Shown piece by piece: positions 1-6,489 of a stretch of 15,790 nucleotides of DNA. The DNA lies in assembly GCA_003558335.1 (NCBI GenBank), contig PWMA01000159.1, positions 1 through 15,790 of the forward strand. The letters are read 5' to 3'. The notes under the pieces were generated by a model. The model made no database searches. It was given only the letters and a program-made list of their open reading frames with translations, and was not told where the DNA came from. The translations under genes were made by a program, and so were the position numbers. Numbering within the stretch: the first letter of the stretch is position 1; each line of letters opens with the position of its first letter. This DNA comes from Candidatus Methanofastidiosia archaeon. Lineage in GTDB: Archaea; Methanobacteriota_B; Thermococci; Methanofastidiosales; Methanofastidiosaceae.

Positions 1-670
1 CATTCATGGCAGAGATATTAGTGCTGGCAGAAGGGCTCAGATATATAGAATGAGGAAATGGCACAAGAGAATTAAAGTAGCCGATGCCAAGGATAGAAAT
101 CTTGCTTTCGCCTTAACAGAACTAGACAGACTATCATCACATCTACATCTTCCAAGAAATATTAGAGAAGGCGCAGCAATGGTTTATCGAAAAGCAGTTG
201 ATAAGAGACTTATTAGAGGGAGATCAATTGAGTCGGTGACTTCTGCATGTATATACATAGCATGTCGTGAGTATAAAGTTCCCAGAACCTTGGATGAGAT
301 TGTTGAGCATTCTAGGGTGGATAAAAAAGAAATTGGTAGGAGCTATAGATTTATCACAAGAGAACTTGAGATTAAACTTTATCCTACAAGCCCAGTAGAC
401 TACATCCCACGATTTGCCACAGAACTTGGCCTTTCAGGAAAAGTTCAAAGAAAAGCACAGGACATACTGGAAGGTGCAATAAAAGTTGGTCTTACATCTG
501 GAAGAGGCCCAACAGGGGTATGCGCGGCAGCAATATATCTTGCAGCTATTATGGAAGGTGAAAGGAGAACTCAAAAGGCAGTTTCAGAGGTAGCAAAGGT
601 TACAGAAGTAACTGTTAGGAACAGATACAAAGAAATTATAGACAAATTGGGTATCGATGTTAAGATTTAA
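1..670 (+). CDS. tfb: Transcription initiation factor B (TFB/TFIIB homologue), 5' end cut off by window
   Basis: TFB binds the TBP-TATA complex and recruits archaeal RNA polymerase. The reading frame is open from base 2 with no stop before the window edge, so the ATG at 50 is internal. The visible 222 residues begin in the B-linker region (IHGRDISAGRRAQIYR, then MRKWHKRIKV), where archaeal TFBs carry a conserved R-R-x-Q...RKW stretch. Two cyclin-like repeats follow: roughly residues 30-110 (including SVTSACIYIACRE) and 120-215 (including PTGVCAAAIYLAA), ending in a helix-turn-helix-like segment (SEVAKVTEVTVRNRYKEI) used for BRE contact in the family. TFBs are about 300 residues, so roughly 80 residues with the N-terminal zinc ribbon and B-reader lie upstream. 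The next gene has its own TATA-like elements 39 nt or less ahead of it. Identification is firm; whether this is the only TFB of the genome cannot be told. Confidence 0.96.
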   Translation, partial: IHGRDISAGRRAQIYRMRKWHKRIKVADAKDRNLAFALTELDRLSSHLHLPRNIREGAAMVYRKAVDKRLIRGRSIESVTSACIYIACREYKVPRTLDEIVEHSRVDKKEIGRSYRFITRELEIKLYPTSPVDYIPRFATELGLSGKVQRKAQDILEGAIKVGLTSGRGPTGVCAAAIYLAAIMEGERRTQKAVSEVAKVTEVTVRNRYKEIIDKLGIDVKI

Positions 671-675
671 AACAT

Positions 676-710
676 AAATATTTATATACTGATAAATGCA
701 CGGTATATAT
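676..710 (+). promoter_or_regulatory. Candidate TATA boxes for the 727-1620 gene
   Basis: The TFB-to-727 gap has two A/T-rich TATA-like elements: AATATTTATATA around 677-688 and GGTATATATG around 702-711. The first would place a start near 708-712 and give a leader of about 15-19 nt, with a weak Shine-Dalgarno-like GGCGATGAT at 716-724. The second would give an almost leaderless mRNA at the ATG at 727. Sequence alone does not decide between them. Confidence 0.5.
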
Positions 711-726
711 GCGCTGGCGATGATTT

Positions 727-1620
727 ATGAATGATGAAGAATTAGATATTTTTTGGAGGCTGAAGCGTTTAGAAGAAAAGAAAAATCAGATTAAAGAGAA
801 ATTTTCAGATACAACCGGATCTTTAAAACGCTCTGAATCAGTAAAACCATCTCCAAATACGGATAACCAACAAAGTTATAGCATACCTGAGATCAAAACA
901 AATACTTTTTATCAATCTTATAAGGAAAAACAAGATCGAGTTTTAAGAAGACGGTTAAGACCAAGGCCTGTCGATGAAGGGACAAATGACAATCCATTAA
1001 TTGAAAAACATGATACAATTACCGGAGCTCCGGGGAAAAGGAGGAGATCTAATTACAGACCAACAGGCACGAACTGGTTTAAAGTTTCTATTGTTCTTTC
1101 TCTCTTACTCTGTGCAGCTGTAATAACTTCTTTTTCTCTTTCTATGGCTAACAGACAACCAAATGTCAACATCTTGGATGATAAAAATGATTTAATTACC
1201 GAACTTGAAGCACAAATTCAAACCCTTATAAAAGAAAATGAATCTATAAAAGAGCAAAACGAAAGTTTAGTTATTAGAAACGAGCGTTTAAGGGATCAAT
1301 TAATAGATACAAGAAATACTCTGTTTAAGCTTCAAAATACCTATCAAAATCAGATGATAAACGAAGATTATGCAATGTTCTTAGCTTTAGATTTTGTACA
1401 CAATGAAGCAAGTAAGAATTTACCTGTGCACTGTGGAACTGAAAATCCTGAGATTGTAAGAGTATATTACGAGCGTGCAACAATTGAAAAACAAAACAGA
1501 ACATTTGAAATAAACATGCCTGTAGATATCAGATATCAATCCAATGTAAGGTATATCTGCTATATAGAAATGGATGAGTCTGGAAGTATAACCCATTGGT
1601 ATTGGCAAGGCTCTAATTAG
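727..1620 (+). CDS. Membrane-anchored coiled-coil protein of unknown function
   Basis: A 297-residue protein I do not recognise. Visible layout: residues 1-115 are hydrophilic, low in predicted order and rich in Lys/Arg (an RRRLRPRP cluster at 74-81, KRRR at 104-107). One strong hydrophobic segment follows at about 118-139. Residues 152-208 have heptad-like spacing of hydrophobics with many Glu/Lys/Asn/Gln, which looks like a coiled coil. A compact C-terminal part (about 212-297) with many aromatics has two cysteines (236 and 278) that could form a disulfide. The positive-inside rule puts the basic N-terminus in the cytoplasm and the coiled coil plus C-terminal domain outside. The ending, hydrophobic strand then MDESGSITHWYW, looks like a small beta domain. 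It stops 2 nt before the convergent ZPR1 gene. Role unknown; a cell-envelope or division-linked role is only a guess from its proximity to sepF. Confidence 0.85.
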   Translation: MNDEELDIFWRLKRLEEKKNQIKEKFSDTTGSLKRSESVKPSPNTDNQQSYSIPEIKTNTFYQSYKEKQDRVLRRRLRPRPVDEGTNDNPLIEKHDTITGAPGKRRRSNYRPTGTNWFKVSIVLSLLLCAAVITSFSLSMANRQPNVNILDDKNDLITELEAQIQTLIKENESIKEQNESLVIRNERLRDQLIDTRNTLFKLQNTYQNQMINEDYAMFLALDFVHNEASKNLPVHCGTENPEIVRVYYERATIEKQNRTFEINMPVDIRYQSNVRYICYIEMDESGSITHWYWQGSN

Positions 1621-1622
1621 GA

Positions 1623-2201
1623 CTAATCTGTATCTATTTCAAAATCTGGTTTCCCGAACTTAAGATTTTTAAGTTCTTCCTCCGTCAATGACTCTTTAAC
1701 TGCTTTCTCTGAGGCAATTGTGCTAAATCCTAAAGGATCTTCAAGAATAATGCAGACAGTTTCTTGGCCATCTATAAGATTATTTATTTTTTCAAGTAAT
1801 TCTTGTCCCTTTTTCTTCTCATCATCTTTTCCCATTTTGATGCCCATGTTGATAACTTTTGATATTCTTGATAGTAGCCCTTCTACATTGCTAATATAAC
1901 CTTCAGATAAAGGTCCAGGTTCAACTATCACTCCAAGTTCAGGTATTCTAATGGTACACGTGCTAGATTTAACAATTCTTGCGTTTACATCACATGCCGA
2001 TTCAACGTTTAATGAGTATCTTGAAGGTTCTTTGACCTCCAAAGGCATAATGTCAGCCCTCTTATAGCTACAGCTATTGCAAAGGATAGTAAAATCTAAA
2101 ACTTTTCCAAAGTAAGGAATAGAAATAACAGTATTATTTACTTTAAGGGTTTTTTTATTGCACGATGGACAATAGTCGCATTCTACATTCTCATCATTCA
2201 T
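1623..2201 (-). CDS. zpr1: ZPR1-type zinc-finger protein
   Basis: A single-ZPR1-domain archaeal protein of 192 residues. The zinc ribbon is visible as C11-x2-C14 and C41-x2-C44, with an extra Cys8 just ahead. Family signatures follow: a beta segment IRIPELGVIVEPGPLSEGYI at 85-104 with EGLL at 107-110, and IILEDPLGFSTI at 151-162, matching the usual LEDP-x-GxS-x-I block. Eukaryotic ZPR1 has two such modules and binds eEF1A as a folding/assembly factor. In archaea the role is less clear, and a chaperone-like role for aEF1A is inference by homology. The gene starts inside the end of sepF (8-nt overlap, ATGAATGA), so translational coupling is likely. The acidic/lysine stretch 125-132 is probably a loop. 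Family identification is firm; function is not. Confidence 0.9.
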   Translation of the reverse strand: MNDENVECDYCPSCNKKTLKVNNTVISIPYFGKVLDFTILCNSCSYKRADIMPLEVKEPSRYSLNVESACDVNARIVKSSTCTIRIPELGVIVEPGPLSEGYISNVEGLLSRISKVINMGIKMGKDDEKKKGQELLEKINNLIDGQETVCIILEDPLGFSTIASEKAVKESLTEEELKNLKFGKPDFEIDTD

Positions 2202-2667
2202 GTGATCTTACAATCTTTGCAGAAGCAGGAGCTATTAAAATCTTTCGCTCACTAATACCAGCAATATCTCCACCTACACCTCTCAAAATACCTTTGATCT
2301 GGTCTATTGCTCTCTTAAGTTCGAGCGGTTCTCTTTCTGCTAAAAGACCGATATCAACAATTAGAATGTGTCCTTCTGAAAGCTGTTTTGAAATATCTCT
2401 TATATCTCCAAGCCCTCTGAGTTTCATAGATTTTATATAAACGACTCCATAATCCAAGAAATCATTTCTTTTTAATACCTCTTCCTCGTAAGGAATTGAT
2501 TCTACTTCTCTAATTGCCCCAGGGGGTTGTTCCTTCTCCGTTTCAGCCCATGATTCATCTTCTAAGTATACATCGTCCTGATAATAATCATCAGGATAAT
2601 ATTCTTGATCGTAGGTTTCATACTCTTGACTATGATCCCTACCAAATAGTTTATTGAGTCTTCTCAT
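2194..2667 (-). CDS. sepF: SepF, archaeal FtsZ membrane anchor
   Basis: SepF tethers FtsZ to the membrane and takes part in cytokinesis in FtsZ-based archaea. The 157-residue protein has the expected three-part build. First is a short basic amphipathic N-terminus (MRRLNKLFGR) as membrane-targeting helix. Next is an acidic, tyrosine-rich linker (about 11-46, with Tyr16, 19, 23, 24, 28, 29 and 34). Last is the globular core from about 70 (YGVVYIKSMKLRGLGDIRDI, then HILIVDIGLLA at 100-110 and the GGDIAGISERKILIAP region at 132-147). The start at 2667 is supported by a very strong Shine-Dalgarno, GGAGATGAT at 2671-2679, three nt upstream. It is the first gene of a two-gene unit with the ZPR1 gene, overlapping it by 8 nt. 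FtsZ itself is not in the window. The linker composition is notable. Confidence 0.93.
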   Translation of the reverse strand: MRRLNKLFGRDHSQEYETYDQEYYPDDYYQDDVYLEDESWAETEKEQPPGAIREVESIPYEEEVLKRNDFLDYGVVYIKSMKLRGLGDIRDISKQLSEGHILIVDIGLLAEREPLELKRAIDQIKGILRGVGGDIAGISERKILIAPASAKIVRSHE

Positions 2668-2670
2668 AAT

Positions 2671-2747
2671 ATCATCTCCTTTTGGAGCCCATATTAATCA
2701 TTAATACTAACGCTAACTATAAATATGTAACTAACCCTTTTTATAGT
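2671..2747 (-). promoter_or_regulatory. sepF promoter region and Shine-Dalgarno
   Basis: Read on the minus strand there are two TATA-like boxes, ACTATAAAAAGG (2747-2736) and ATATTTATAG (2726-2717). They would give starts near 2715-2720 and 2692-2700, with leaders of about 50 and 30 nt. The ribosome site GGAGATGAT at 2679-2671 sits three nt before the ATG. Which TATA is used is unknown. Confidence 0.5.
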
Positions 2748-2767
2748 TTTCGCTTACAATAGGGGAT

Positions 2768-2798
2768 AAAAAAGTTTAACTATTGTTAAGCAATAGTT
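2768..2798 (-). terminator. Hairpin plus T-run terminator of the rpo7-rps27ae operon
   Basis: Twelve bases after the rps27ae stop codon on the minus strand lies a perfect 8-bp inverted repeat, AACTATTG / CAATAGTT (2791-2798 and 2778-2785) with a 5-nt loop. It is followed at 2773-2768 by six Ts. Archaeal termination mainly needs the T-run; the hairpin makes this look like a bacterial intrinsic terminator. It separates the ribosomal/transcription operon from sepF, which has its own promoter just downstream. Confidence 0.7.
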
Positions 2799-2809
2799 GT
2801 TATCTATTT

Positions 2810-2962
2810 TTATTTCATTTTTTTGCTCTGTGTATAAGAACATTTGCCACAGACGAATCTGTCCTTGTGATCAGCCATAAATGTTCCAGGACCGCATCTG
2901 GGGCAGTATGGGTTCTTTTTTACTACTTTTTCGCCCTCTACAGAGTATAAGGAAGATGGCAT
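2810..2962 (-). CDS. rps27ae: Small ribosomal subunit protein S27ae (eS31)
   Basis: A 50-residue zinc-ribbon ribosomal protein of the small subunit, found by reading the minus strand directly because it is very short. It shows the expected four-cysteine zinc ribbon: C20-P-R-C23-G-P-G near the start and C38-G-K-C41 near the end, with the connecting segment ADHKDRFVCGKC typical of S27ae. Archaeal S27ae lacks the ubiquitin fusion seen in eukaryotes, as here. The ATG shares one base with the TAA stop of rps24e (TAATG), and a strong GAGGAGG ribosome site lies just upstream inside rps24e, so the two genes are translated together. It is the last gene of the rpo7 operon, with a terminator-like hairpin just downstream. 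Identification is very secure. Confidence 0.95.
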   Translation of the reverse strand: MPSSLYSVEGEKVVKKNPYCPRCGPGTFMADHKDRFVCGKCSYTQSKKMK

Positions 2963-3258
2963 TAACTTTCCTCCTCTTCCACAATTAAACCGTTTCTTTT
3001 TAATATATGCTTTTGTTCGACCTTCATTAATGTTTCTGGATTATCATATACAAAGATTTTTGCAGTAGAATTCTGCTTTCCATATCCAGTCATAATAGAT
3101 CTTATTACAAAAGAATCCATTTTAAAGCCCTTTAAAGCCGACAATTTGTCCCTAACTTCTGACAACTTAGGAGTTCCACTGTCATGAGTTACTTTGACCA
3201 CTAACTCTTTTCTACCTAACAGTGGATTTTCTCTCTCGTTTTCAATCGTCAAATCCAT
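2962..3258 (-). CDS. rps24e: Small ribosomal subunit protein S24e (eS24)
   Basis: A 98-residue protein of the archaeal/eukaryotic small subunit. The N-terminus MDLTIENERENPLLGRKELV and the middle motif KLSALKGFKMDSFVIRS, followed by TGYGKQNSTAKIFVYDN at about 58-74, match the family, in which the G-x-x-K-S/T-x-G-x-A-x-I/V-Y segment is the hallmark. Length is normal for archaea. The start codon overlaps the end of the dephospho-CoA kinase gene by 10 nt, with a GGAGGGAG ribosome site inside that gene. The stop overlaps the start of rps27ae by one base. The gene order next to spt4 and rpo7 is a conserved euryarchaeal arrangement. Confidence 0.96.
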   Translation of the reverse strand: MDLTIENERENPLLGRKELVVKVTHDSGTPKLSEVRDKLSALKGFKMDSFVIRSIMTGYGKQNSTAKIFVYDNPETLMKVEQKHILKRNGLIVEEEES

Positions 3259-3767
3259 AGATCTCCCTCCATCTCATTCAAATAATTAGATATTTCCTTT
3301 TTTTTCTCTTCTGTTACTTCAATAATCACAACCCCTCTATCGGGTTGACCATAAAGTACTACAGTATCTTCATCTCCGTGAATAACTGCAGGCATAACTG
3401 CCAAATCTTCTTCTCCCTCTACCAGTATTTTTTTAAACCTTTTGGTTTTATCCTTAAATAATCTTTCAACAGCTACCCAGAGCTCTTTTGTTATCTGCGA
3501 TTGTGGATTTTCAACTGTGGTCGAGTCTTGACATTCAATAGATTCTGGTACATCTTCTCTTAAATTCCTGCCATCAACTATTATAAGCTCTGGTAAAAAA
3601 CCTCTATCAATAAGATTTTGGGAAACAACATCTCCTACAGATATTACTCTTTTTCCCTTTATCATAGGTAAAACTCTTTTCATAACAGATTCAAAGTCAC
3701 CTTCGATTAGATGTCCTACTGGATATTTTAGCTTCAATCTAAGTTTTTCTGTTAAAAAAAGAGCCAT
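3249..3767 (-). CDS. GTP-dependent dephospho-CoA kinase (DUF359 / COG1909 family)
   Basis: The family catalyses the last step of CoA synthesis in many archaea, phosphorylating dephospho-CoA with GTP instead of ATP; it is unrelated to bacterial CoaE. The 172-residue protein shows the family motifs in order: SVGDVVS at 43-49, LIIVDGR at 61-67 (with Asp65), ENPQSQIT at 86-93, VEGEEDLAVMP at 116-126 and YGQPDRGVVIIEV at 139-151. These Asp/Glu-rich blocks form the active site in the studied Thermococcus enzyme. It lies between spt4 (9-nt gap) and rps24e (10-nt overlap) in the transcription/ribosome operon, an arrangement common in Euryarchaeota, so its position gives no special regulatory meaning. 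The ribosome site GGGGATGA overlaps the spt4 stop. Family assignment is firm; the enzymatic role is by homology. Confidence 0.92.
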   Translation of the reverse strand: MALFLTEKLRLKLKYPVGHLIEGDFESVMKRVLPMIKGKRVISVGDVVSQNLIDRGFLPELIIVDGRNLREDVPESIECQDSTTVENPQSQITKELWVAVERLFKDKTKRFKKILVEGEEDLAVMPAVIHGDEDTVVLYGQPDRGVVIIEVTEEKKKEISNYLNEMEGDLWI

Positions 3768-3776
3768 CTATTTAAT

Positions 3777-3962
3777 TCATCCCCGAACTTTAAGGGCATA
3801 TGCCCCAGGAGAGTTTACTCCAATGGCTTTAGATATATTTGATTTTTCAGGATCAATTATTACAACAATTCCGCTCCAATTGTCAGTTGTTTTGTCATCT
3901 TTGCATACTGGACACATACTCTCGTATAATATTCTCTGACATTTTTGGCATGCTACCTTCAT
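3777..3962 (-). CDS. spt4: Transcription elongation factor Spt4 (RpoE'' )
   Basis: A 61-residue partner of Spt5; the Spt4-Spt5 pair clamps RNA polymerase during elongation. The zinc site is C5-x2-C8 and C17-x2-C20, followed by WSGIVVIIDPEKSNISKAIG, the characteristic Spt4 core that contacts the Spt5 NGN domain. The frame is open upstream to an ATG at 3998, but I take the start at 3962: it gives the standard archaeal length, puts MKVACQKC at the N-terminus as in homologues, lies one base after the rpo7 stop, and has a GAGGGATGA ribosome site overlapping that stop. The gene is thus coupled to rpo7, its usual neighbour. Confidence 0.95.
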   Translation of the reverse strand: MKVACQKCQRILYESMCPVCKDDKTTDNWSGIVVIIDPEKSNISKAIGVNSPGAYALKVRG

Positions 3963-3963
3963 T

Positions 3964-4506
3964 TCATCCCTCTTTCTTATCCTCTGATATCCATTCAAAC
4001 TTTCCTAGATAGGGCTGTCTCATGGTAAGTCCAATCTTAGCAGAACCTCTCTTTAGAGAAAGTGTAACAATTCTTCCCCTAACCTTATCGCCTACCTTTA
4101 GGAGTCTTCCAGTCTCTTTGCCTGAAAGAGTATTATTCTTCTTATCATAATTTATGAAATCATTTGTAAGCTGAGACACATGTACAAGGCCGTCAATTGG
4201 ACCGAGTCTTACAAATGCCCCAAATTCAGTTATTTCTTCAACTTCTCCTTCAACAATTTCATATAATTTAGGGAGATACACCAAAGCTTCAAAAACTGTA
4301 TCGTAATAGGCGCTCCCATCTCCCGGAACAATTTTTCCAGTTCCTACTTCAATTATGTTATGGATAGCAAGTATAAATCCAAGATCTTTATCCCACGTTC
4401 CTTCGTATTGCATCTGAAGGATTTCAGCTATTGCGTGGTTAAGATCTTCACCAAATTTATTAGGAGGGACTCTTGCAGTATCCTTAATCTGTAAAACTTT
4501 AAACAT
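3964..4506 (-). CDS. rpo7: RNA polymerase subunit Rpo7 (RpoE', Rpb7 homologue)
   Basis: Rpo7 pairs with Rpo4 to form the stalk of archaeal RNA polymerase, which binds nascent RNA and helps open-complex formation and termination. The 180-residue protein has the N-terminal tip domain (about 1-78: MFKVLQIKDTARVPPNKFG, then GSAYYDTVFEALVY) and an S1/OB RNA-binding domain (about 80-165: VEGEVEEITEFGAFVRLGPI, DGLVHVSQL, then GDKVRGRIVTLSL). The extra C-terminal tail ISEDKKEG is short. It is the first gene of the five-gene minus-strand operon, with a TATA box at 4554-4545 and a GGTGG ribosome site at 4518-4514, seven nt before the ATG. It is divergent from endA. Confidence 0.96.
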   Translation of the reverse strand: MFKVLQIKDTARVPPNKFGEDLNHAIAEILQMQYEGTWDKDLGFILAIHNIIEVGTGKIVPGDGSAYYDTVFEALVYLPKLYEIVEGEVEEITEFGAFVRLGPIDGLVHVSQLTNDFINYDKKNNTLSGKETGRLLKVGDKVRGRIVTLSLKRGSAKIGLTMRQPYLGKFEWISEDKKEG

Positions 4507-4511
4507 AATAT

Positions 4512-4560
4512 GGCCACCATAGAATATATTGTGATTTGGTCCAAGTATATTTAAGTGTTT
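4512..4560. promoter_or_regulatory. Divergent rpo7/endA promoter region
   Basis: On the minus strand TTAAATATAC (4554-4545) is a good TATA for rpo7, giving a leader of about 15-20 nt with GGTGG at 4518-4514. On the plus strand the same element, or GAATATATTG at 4522-4531, could serve endA. A small near-palindrome, TTGGTCCAA (4536-4544), lies between the rpo7 TATA and its expected start, where a repressor could bind. That last point is speculative. Confidence 0.5.
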
Positions 4561-4596
4561 CTAAAAGCTTTTAACGTTGAATATCATAGTTTTTTC

Positions 4597-5103
4597 ATGA
4601 TTTCTGCCGTACTTGTAGAGAATAGGCTAATAGTTGATGATTTAGATGCTATAAGTAAGATCCACAGAAAAAGAGGATTCGGGGATCTTATTGATAAAAA
4701 GCTATATCTTACGATAGTTGAAGGCGTATACCTTTCTGAAAGGGGTTTAATAAAAATAATTTCAAACGATAAAGAGCTTTCTTTTGAAGAACTCTTAAAG
4801 TTAAGAGATTCTGAAGAAAATATATTTGGAAAATACATTGTTTTTAAGGATTTAAAGGAAAAAGGCTACATAGTAAAAACAGCCTTTAAATACGGGTGTG
4901 CCTTTAGGGTGTACAGAGGCGCTATAGAGGAAAAACATGCAGACTATTTAGTTGATGTTTTCATGGAAGGGGAAAAGATTGACGCAAATATACTTGCAGC
5001 ACATGTTAGAATAGCGCATTCTGTAAAAAAAGATATGGTATTTGCTTTTGTTGATACAGACAACGATATAACCTACTATCTTGTAAAAAGAGTGACCTTT
5101 TAA
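4597..5103 (+). CDS. endA: tRNA-splicing endonuclease EndA (homotetramer-length type)
   Basis: EndA cuts archaeal pre-tRNA introns at bulge-helix-bulge motifs. The 168-residue protein has the N-terminal domain (about 1-80, low similarity among homologues) and the nuclease domain from YIVKTAFKYGCAFRVYRG (91-108). The catalytic triad is readable: Tyr106 in FRVY, His114 in EEKHADYLV and Lys144/145 in AHSVKKDMVFAFVD. The length and single catalytic domain fit the alpha4 (Methanocaldococcus-type) class rather than the fused alpha2 class. The frame is open back to a GTG at 4555, but MISAVLVENR is the usual N-terminus of the family, so I take the ATG at 4597. A tRNA-Met with a canonical intron lies 3.5 kb downstream. 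Confidence 0.93.
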   Translation: MISAVLVENRLIVDDLDAISKIHRKRGFGDLIDKKLYLTIVEGVYLSERGLIKIISNDKELSFEELLKLRDSEENIFGKYIVFKDLKEKGYIVKTAFKYGCAFRVYRGAIEEKHADYLVDVFMEGEKIDANILAAHVRIAHSVKKDMVFAFVDTDNDITYYLVKRVTF

Positions 5104-5110
5104 CCATAAA

Positions 5111-5147
5111 TTTTAAAAAATAAACATTAGAAAACCATCAAAGGTGA
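5111..5147 (+). promoter_or_regulatory. Candidate promoter and ribosome site for the ferredoxin-GGR pair
   Basis: The gap after endA holds a TATA-like TTTTAAAAAATA at 5111-5122 and a Shine-Dalgarno AAAGGTGA ending at 5147, five nt before a TTG. The spacing would give a leader of roughly 10-15 nt. Read-through from endA is also possible. Confidence 0.4.
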
Positions 5148-5152
5148 AATAT

Positions 5153-5311
5153 TTGAAAGTCAAAAAGGAGTGTTGTCTTCTCTGTACATGTTGTGTGTGT
5201 GTATGTCCAAACAATAGCATCGATATGACCGAATATGAAATTATTTTTAATGATAACTGTACAGAGTGCAAAATTTGCTTAAAATCGTGCCCAGTGGGGG
5301 CGATAGAATGA
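5153..5311 (+). CDS. Small 2[4Fe-4S] ferredoxin paired with geranylgeranyl reductase
   Basis: A 52-residue ferredoxin found by direct reading. It starts at TTG with GGTGA five nt upstream. Two complete cluster motifs are present: C8-x2-C11-x2-C14-x3-C18-P and C36-x2-C39-x2-C42-x3-C46-P, the standard bacterial-type 2[4Fe-4S] pattern. Three further cysteines (Cys7, 13 and 16) are interleaved with the first motif, which is unusual. Its TGA stop overlaps the ATG of the reductase (ATGA), so the two are surely co-translated. In Methanosarcina acetivorans an adjacent ferredoxin is known to donate electrons to geranylgeranyl reductase for full saturation of archaeal lipids; the same role is inferred here. 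An alternative start further inside would lose the first cluster, so the TTG is well supported. Confidence 0.9.
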   Translation: MKVKKECCLLCTCCVCVCPNNSIDMTEYEIIFNDNCTECKICLKSCPVGAIE

Positions 5312-6486
5312 AAAACTACAAATGTGATGTATTGGTCGTTGGCGCAGGGCCTGCAGGAAGTAACGCTGCAAGGTATGCTGCTAAAGGAGCCGATGTTTTA
5401 GTTATAGAAAAGAAGAAAGAGATTGGAAGTCCTGTACAGTGTGCTGAGGGAGTTTCTCAAGGGATTTTTGATAAGCTTGAAATGAAACAGGAGAGTAGAT
5501 ACATATCTACAAAAATTGAATATGTAAAACTTATTGCTCCAAATGGAACTGTTGTAAGGCTAGATGGAGAGAAGGTCAAATATTGGAAAAGTGGGATGGT
5601 TCTTGATAGAGAGGTCTTTGATAAAGCTATCGCAAAGGAGGCAGCAAGAAAAGGTACAGACTTTTTAATGAATACAAGGTTTATTTCAGCAAAGAGAAAT
5701 TCTGAAGGTGTGACAGTTAAAGCTAAACAGATGGAGGAAGATATTGAAATTCAAGCCAAAGTTTTGATAGGAGCAGATGGACCTCCTTCAATTGTTGCAA
5801 AATCTCTAGGTATGGATACAACCGTTCCTTTAAGATATATGGAATCAGGTATACAGTACCTTATGACACCAATGGAGGTAGAGCCTTGCATTGAGCTCTA
5901 TTTTGGAGACTGTTATTCACCTGGGGGCTACACTTGGGTCTTTCCAAAAGGAGAGGATCAGGCCAATGTAGGACTTGGTGTTCTTCCAGTAAAAGCAAAG
6001 GAAAATGCACAATTCTATCTTGACAAATTCATCGAAAGGCCAAGATTTAAAGATTCAAAGATAGTTGAGGTAAATGCCGGTGCAATACCTGTTGGCGGGC
6101 CACTGGAAAAGCCATACATGGACAATCTATTGTTAGTTGGCGATGCTGGAAGATTTGTTAACCCTCTTACAGGCGGAGGCATACACACAGCAATTATTAC
6201 TGGAAAACATGCAGGAGAGCTTGCTGCTGAAGCTATCGCTAAAGAAGACTACACCTCAAACTTCTTAAAAAAATATAACGACATGTGGAAGCCAGACATC
6301 TATGAAGAGCTTGACAAATGCCTTAAGGCACAAGAGGCGTTCATGAAACTTACCGAAAAGGACTTAGACTCAATAGCAGACACACTAAAGGATTTAAAAC
6401 TTGAAACAATATCCACCCTTAGCATTCTAAAAGCAATTGTCAGCAAAAATCCAGGGCTTTTGTTAAAATTCGGAAAGTTCATCTAA
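5308..6486 (+). CDS. Geranylgeranyl reductase (digeranylgeranylglycerophospholipid reductase family)
   Basis: An FAD enzyme that reduces the double bonds of geranylgeranyl chains in archaeal ether lipids. The 392-residue protein starts with a Rossmann dinucleotide motif (VVGAGPAGS, Gly12/14/17) and the ribose-binding Glu34. Next is SPVQCAEGVS (41-50) with the cysteine conserved in this family (Cys45). The GADG motif (155-158), the PGGYTWVFP motif (205-213, the product/substrate-pocket signature) and the second FAD motif LLLVGDAGRFVNPLTGGGI (274-292) follow. The length is typical. The frame extends upstream to 5266, but that start would lie inside the ferredoxin gene, and MKNYKCDVLVVGAG is the normal N-terminus. 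The preceding ferredoxin, overlapping by 4 nt, is the likely electron donor. A T-rich terminator follows. Confidence 0.94.
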   Translation: MKNYKCDVLVVGAGPAGSNAARYAAKGADVLVIEKKKEIGSPVQCAEGVSQGIFDKLEMKQESRYISTKIEYVKLIAPNGTVVRLDGEKVKYWKSGMVLDREVFDKAIAKEAARKGTDFLMNTRFISAKRNSEGVTVKAKQMEEDIEIQAKVLIGADGPPSIVAKSLGMDTTVPLRYMESGIQYLMTPMEVEPCIELYFGDCYSPGGYTWVFPKGEDQANVGLGVLPVKAKENAQFYLDKFIERPRFKDSKIVEVNAGAIPVGGPLEKPYMDNLLLVGDAGRFVNPLTGGGIHTAIITGKHAGELAAEAIAKEDYTSNFLKKYNDMWKPDIYEELDKCLKAQEAFMKLTEKDLDSIADTLKDLKLETISTLSILKAIVSKNPGLLLKFGKFI

Positions 6487-6489
6487 AAA

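Noticed and set aside
731..765. ATGATGA followed by CTGA about 25 nt later, like a C/D box guide RNA
   Set aside because: It lies at the start of a coding gene, there is no terminal stem, and C'/D' partner boxes are not visible.
2165..2440. Plus-strand 91-codon open frame across sepF
   Set aside because: It is antisense to a well-supported gene and has no recognisable protein features.
4555..4557. GTG start of EndA
   Set aside because: It adds 14 residues not typical of the family and lies in the promoter region; the ATG at 4597 gives the usual N-terminus.
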